Source: Erysipelotrichales bacterium
GTDB lineage: Bacteria; Bacillota_I; Bacilli_A; Erysipelotrichales; Erysipelotrichaceae
Length of the DNA stretch: 35,873 nucleotides
Assembly: GCA_017532345.1 (NCBI GenBank)
Contig: JAFXJJ010000098.1
Span: forward strand, 1-35,873
Reading direction: 5' to 3'
Shown: in pieces, positions 32,451-35,873 of the stretch
Layout: each line of letters starts with the position of its first letter
Numbering within the stretch: the stretch's first letter is position 1
Translations under genes and position numbers: made by a program
The notes under the pieces: generated by a model
Database searches by the model: none
What the model was told of the DNA's origin: nothing
What the model saw: the letters and a program-made list of their open reading frames with translations, nothing else

Positions 32451-32476
32451 GGAAGAGTTTTAGTTATAACTCTTCC
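32451..32476 (+). terminator. Terminator of the GTPase-NYN gene
   Basis: GGAAGAGTT and AACTCTTCC form a 9-bp stem with an 8-base loop, followed by TTTCTTATTATT. It lies 6 bp past the stop. Confidence 0.82.
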
Positions 32477-32501
32477 TTTCTTATTATTAAGTATTAACTA
32501 T

Positions 32502-32684
32502 TTACACAATACTATCAAATTCCCATTCTTTAGTAATAACATATGATTTTATCCATTCTATCCCAAAAGTGACTTTAGGATTTGTTTTATGTTCCCACTT
32601 AAATGCTTCATACAAATATTGATTATCTAATAATGTGTCTAATAGTCTTTCTTTTTGATTAGCATCTAATTCATTGAATTTCAT
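32502..32684 (-). CDS. Small protein of unknown function
   Basis: A 60-aa charged protein (MKFNELDANQKERLLDTLLDNQYLY...), probably helical. The ATG at 32684 is preferred, with GAAAGGG before it; an earlier in-frame codon (32702) adds MKGNQI. No known domain. A 220-bp AT-rich gap without genes separates it from the carboxypeptidase terminator. Confidence 0.5.
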   Translation of the reverse strand: MKFNELDANQKERLLDTLLDNQYLYEAFKWEHKTNPKVTFGIEWIKSYVITKEWEFDSIV

Positions 32685-32893
32685 AATTTGATTCCCTTTC
32701 AAATTTATTTACATGTTTATTATATTCTAAAAAATATATTTAAAAAGGCTTGAATTATTAAGATTGAAATACATATATTCAATTTAGATATAAAAATGAT
32801 TTCTTAGTATTTTATTTACACTTATGAAACATAAATGTAAGTATTCCTGAAAATTAGCATAAATATTTTGATAACGTAGTTACTTATATATAA

Positions 32894-32918
32894 AAGAAAT
32901 CGGATAATCCGATTTCTT
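32894..32918 (-). terminator. Terminator after the M32 carboxypeptidase
   Basis: AAGAAATCGGA and TCCGATTTCTT form an 11-bp stem with a TAA loop. On the minus strand TTATATATAAG follows, so the U tract is short. Confidence 0.65.
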
Positions 32919-32924
32919 CATGTA

Positions 32925-34424
32925 TTATTCAGTAATATTATACATTTCACTAAATTTATTGATTAAATAATCTACATAATAATTTGGATTAAATTCTTCT
33001 CCTGTAGCTAGTAACATAATATCCTTAGGATCTTTACTACTACCATACTTATGTATATGTTCCTTTAACCAATCATTAATTTCCTTAGTAGTACCACTTA
33101 ATACAGCTTTCTTAATATCAATATCCTTTTCCATTGCATTATAGAATTGTGCTGCATAAGCACTACCTAATGCATATGTAGGGAAGTAACCAAATGACAT
33201 ACCTGCCCAGTGAACGTCTTGAAGACATCCTACCTTAACGTTTGGAACTTCAATTCCAAAGTATTCCTTGAACTTTTCATTCCAAACTCTTGGTAAGTCT
33301 TTAACTTCTAATTCACCACTCATCATTGCTTTTTCTAAATCATAGCGTAACATAATGTGTAATGGATAAGTTAATTCATCTGCTTCAGTACGAATATACG
33401 ACATTTCAGGTTTATTTACATAATAATATAAATCTTCTTCATTCCATTCAATTTCTGGTACATATTTTTCTAAAACTGGTACAAGTAAGTGTACAAACTC
33501 TCTTGATCTACCAATCATATTTTCGTAGAAACGTGATTGCGATTCATGCATTGCCATTGAACATCCACCACCACTAAATGTATCATCTAGTTCTGGATTA
33601 CATTGTAATTCATATGTAGCATGTCCTAATTCATGAACAGCAGAATAGATTGAACTCACAAAATTATCTTCATAGAAGTGATTAGTGTAACGTACATCAT
33701 ATGTACCAAAACCAGATGTAAATGGATGCTCTGTTTCAGCTGAAATTCCATGTACATGGTCATAACACATAATATCTTCGATTGCTTTACATACTGCCTT
33801 TTGTTGTTGAATAGAGATAGTATATTTCGAGTAATCAATCTTGGCAGGACAAGGCAAAGCAACTACCTTCTTAACGAAAGGCACAAGCTTTTCTTTTAAA
33901 CAATTAAAGAATTCATCATATTCCTTAGATGTATAGTCCTTTTCATGTTCTTCTAAAAGAATATCAAATCCTTTATATTCATCACTTTCTTGCCATTCTA
34001 AATACTTTCTCCAGTATTCAACAATCTTTTCCATAGTAGGTCTAAAGCTCTCAAAATCATTATTATTCTTAGCTTTAGCCCATAATTGCTCACTTACTGC
34101 AGTTAATTCAGTAAATTTTAAATATTCATCCATTGGAATCTTCTTTTGTTTTTCAATTCCTCTTTTAATACGTTTGATTTCATGTTGCAGTACTTCATCT
34201 AATTGATCAATATTCTTATATAATATATCAATCGCATTACTATACTCTTCACTAGTTTCTAATTTATATAAATCTTCACTAACAATCGCCATATGTTCTC
34301 CACGTTTCGCAAAGCAACCTTCTGGTGCAATAGTAGAACTATCAAATCCTACAATCATCATCATATAATAATATGCTTGTAGTTTCTTCTGATACTTTTT
34401 ATATGTTTCTAACGCTTTTTCCAT
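32925..34424 (-). CDS. Carboxypeptidase M32 (Taq-type)
   Basis: A 499-aa zinc metallocarboxypeptidase that removes C-terminal amino acids from peptides in the cytosol. Zinc motif HELGHATYE has His264, Glu265 and His268. All M32 signatures appear in order: EHPFTSGFG, YDVRYT, HELGH, MHESQSRFYEN (second Glu ligand), YIRTEADELTYPLHI and GCLQDVHWAGMSFGYFP. Length is the family's usual. AAGGAGA before the ATG. The HTH-TPR regulator gene lies 13 bp upstream in the same direction. Confidence 0.95.
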   Translation of the reverse strand: MEKALETYKKYQKKLQAYYYMMMIVGFDSSTIAPEGCFAKRGEHMAIVSEDLYKLETSEEYSNAIDILYKNIDQLDEVLQHEIKRIKRGIEKQKKIPMDEYLKFTELTAVSEQLWAKAKNNNDFESFRPTMEKIVEYWRKYLEWQESDEYKGFDILLEEHEKDYTSKEYDEFFNCLKEKLVPFVKKVVALPCPAKIDYSKYTISIQQQKAVCKAIEDIMCYDHVHGISAETEHPFTSGFGTYDVRYTNHFYEDNFVSSIYSAVHELGHATYELQCNPELDDTFSGGGCSMAMHESQSRFYENMIGRSREFVHLLVPVLEKYVPEIEWNEEDLYYYVNKPEMSYIRTEADELTYPLHIMLRYDLEKAMMSGELEVKDLPRVWNEKFKEYFGIEVPNVKVGCLQDVHWAGMSFGYFPTYALGSAYAAQFYNAMEKDIDIKKAVLSGTTKEINDWLKEHIHKYGSSKDPKDIMLLATGEEFNPNYYVDYLINKFSEMYNITE

Positions 34425-34437
34425 ATTCTAATCTCCT

Positions 34438-35379
34438 TTATACATTATTCATCATCCAAAAACCAATATCTAATTGTTCACTAGCTTCTCTTACTTTCAT
34501 AATAGTACTAGTAGGAACTTCATAGATTTCCATTAACAGCAATGCTTTCTGATAAGCTTCCTTAGCCTTAACTAAATCATCAATATTACGATATATAATA
34601 AACGACAAGTAATAATAGTATGGTAATAATGTGAATTCATTATTCGTAATACAATATCTTATACCATTATTAACGATTTCATTGGCCTTTTCATAATTCC
34701 TAGCACCTGTTAATAATAATCCATAATTATAATACACCCTAGCCTTCACATAAGGCTTTAATACTCTATGATCTAAATATTCTCGTAATCTTTCATATTC
34801 AATTAATGCTAGTTCACATTCATTTTCATAATAGCCTGTTACAAACAAATAGCTATTATATATCTCCACCTCAATTTCATTTAAATAGAAGTTTTCTAAT
34901 GGGAAGGTAAACTGCTCATTAGATAGCTCTAAAGCTTTAGTAAAGATAGCTAATGCCTCATTATAGTTATGATAATTCATAGCTTCAACAACACCACTTA
35001 ACCATAATTCATTCTGAGTAAGTAATTTGCTTTTCTCATAATTATACTTTCGAGTATATTCTAATAGCTGTCGCTCTAGCTCTTTAAAGTTTCTCTTCTC
35101 ATATTGTAATCGTAAAGCTGAGATTTCATTTAATAAACTCATATCACCTATTAAAGAATTAGACATTAACGTAGCATCAGTTATCTTTAATCGATGAGCT
35201 ATTTGAACTAATACCTCAAATTTAATTTCACGATTAGCTTTACCTTTAACCATTTTAGTAAAATTTGACGGATCAATTATGCCATCACAAAGCCTTGTCG
35301 TTGGAATACATTGACGTTTTGCTTCTTCCATTATAAATCGTAGGGCTTTAGTTTTATCAAAATAATTTAAAGCTTCCAT
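34438..35379 (-). CDS. HTH-TPR transcriptional regulator (RRNPP-like)
   Basis: A 313-aa protein. The first 80 residues look like a divergent helix-turn-helix (RCIPTTRL...DPSNFTKMVKGKANREIKFEVLVQIAHRLKI). The rest is helical repeats of about 34-40 residues (NYNEALAIFTKALELS, CELALIEYERLREYL, VYYNYGLLLTGARNYEKANEIVNNGI, DLVKAKEAYQKALLLM), as in TPR-type peptide-sensing regulators. AGGAGG before the ATG. No small peptide gene of the usual signal type was found. It is co-transcribed with a carboxypeptidase. Confidence 0.75.
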   Translation of the reverse strand: MEALNYFDKTKALRFIMEEAKRQCIPTTRLCDGIIDPSNFTKMVKGKANREIKFEVLVQIAHRLKITDATLMSNSLIGDMSLLNEISALRLQYEKRNFKELERQLLEYTRKYNYEKSKLLTQNELWLSGVVEAMNYHNYNEALAIFTKALELSNEQFTFPLENFYLNEIEVEIYNSYLFVTGYYENECELALIEYERLREYLDHRVLKPYVKARVYYNYGLLLTGARNYEKANEIVNNGIRYCITNNEFTLLPYYYYLSFIIYRNIDDLVKAKEAYQKALLLMEIYEVPTSTIMKVREASEQLDIGFWMMNNV

Positions 35380-35437
35380 AGGAATTCCTCCTCGGCATTT
35401 TATTATACCATAAAATTCTATTAATTACTAATTAAAA

Positions 35438-35461
35438 AAGGACATGATTACTCACGTCCTT
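35438..35461 (-). terminator. Terminator after the partial surface-protein gene
   Basis: AAGGACATGA (35438-35447) pairs with TCACGTCCTT (35452-35461); in the leftward transcript the one mismatch becomes a G-U pair. It is followed by TTTTTTAATTAG. Confidence 0.82.
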
Positions 35462-35467
35462 AGAATT

Positions 35468-35873
35468 CTATTTAACTGTATACATTAATGCTCTAGAAGT
35501 TTGATCATATACTGTAAATCCATTTGGTAATGTACCTGTATTTTCCATGTTAGTACCATCATTTAATGTCTTATCCATTAATGGGAATAAGTATGATGTC
35601 TTACCATTTGAAATACGCATATAAACATAGTAGTTACCAGCAACCATCTTTTGACCAGGAACGTTACCAGCATATTTATTCATGCTTGATGGATTAACTG
35701 TTACTGTATAGTTAGCATAATTTAATTTATACTTACCATTTACTGTAGCAGTCATATTGCTGTTTAACCAAGGATTGTAAACGTTAGTTACTTGCTTACG
35801 ATATGCATATGCAGTTGAAGCATTGTTTGCGTTAACGAATACAATTTCACGCCAGTTACGTGCATCATTATAG
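35468..35873 (-). CDS. C-terminus of a probable extracellular protein, partial
   Basis: The frame is open to the right edge of the window (at least 135 residues), and no start is visible, so the ATG at 35755 is not taken as the start. The visible part is rich in Asn, Thr, Tyr and Gly, with YNDARNWREIVFVNANN, then KLNYANYTVTVNP and MVAGNYYVYMRIS. The beta-rich, Asn- and aromatic-rich composition is typical of a surface or secreted adhesin-like repeat. The end (YDQTSRALMYTVK) has no LPxTG anchor. No function is assigned. Confidence 0.6.
   Translation of the reverse strand, partial: YNDARNWREIVFVNANNASTAYAYRKQVTNVYNPWLNSNMTATVNGKYKLNYANYTVTVNPSSMNKYAGNVPGQKMVAGNYYVYMRISNGKTSYLFPLMDKTLNDGTNMENTGTLPNGFTVYDQTSRALMYTVK

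Noticed and set aside
35468-35755. Complete 95-aa protein starting at the ATG at 35755
   Set aside because: The frame stays open to the window edge and no ribosome site precedes the ATG; it is a C-terminal fragment.

Overview
The window is AT-rich, uses the standard code (TGG for Trp, TGA as stop) and has strong AGGAGG-type ribosome binding sites. It looks like a low-GC, anaerobic, gut-type Firmicute. The parE/plsY divergent pair, the bile-acid genes and the flavinylated exported reductase fit Erysipelotrichales or a related gut Clostridia/Bacilli lineage. This placement is inference; no rRNA is present. I see no tRNA, rRNA, CRISPR array, insertion sequence or prophage.

Layout. 1-1937: the N-terminal two thirds of parE, divergent from plsY. 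1960-4459: a membrane-anchored XRE regulator with a ParB-like partner, then a GNAT acetyltransferase and a PPM1/LCM-type methyltransferase. 4592-9144: a redox and bile-acid locus. ahpC and a domain-permuted AhpF-like reductase run leftward; a BaiG-like bile-acid transporter and a 7-alpha-hydroxysteroid dehydrogenase run rightward from the same intergenic region, which carries a perfect 12-bp inverted repeat. The AhpC has Tyr in place of the peroxidatic Cys. 9207-12393: a protein of unknown function, rsmD, pgi and an S1-domain protein. 12496-17566: twelve leftward genes, nearly all small lipoproteins, membrane proteins or possible immunity-type proteins, the first of which is frameshifted. 17867-19323: a small membrane protein, a bactofilin and a YczE-family membrane protein. 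19455-21332: an aldo/keto reductase and two GNAT acetyltransferases. 21377-26693: an AbgB-like M20 hydrolase, a small protein, a lipid-anchored FAD/FMN reductase with a divergent AraC regulator, and a CarD-like factor. 26817-29745: a frameshifted membrane EAL protein, a flavodoxin and its MerR regulator. 29892-32444: a TetM-like ribosomal GTPase fused to a Rae1/YacP-like NYN nuclease. 32502-35873: a small protein, an M32 carboxypeptidase preceded by an HTH-TPR regulator, and the C-terminus of a probable surface protein.

Most transcription units end in clear hairpins, several of which overlap the stop codon. One terminator plus promoter arrangement (an ACAGTAGA stem followed by TTGATT-17-TATGAT) occurs twice almost unchanged, about 5.5 kb apart. 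The items most worth following up are the bile-acid operon paired with the odd peroxide-defence pair, and the GTPase-nuclease fusion, which suggests a ribosome-directed mRNA cleavage or rescue factor rather than a tetracycline resistance protein.
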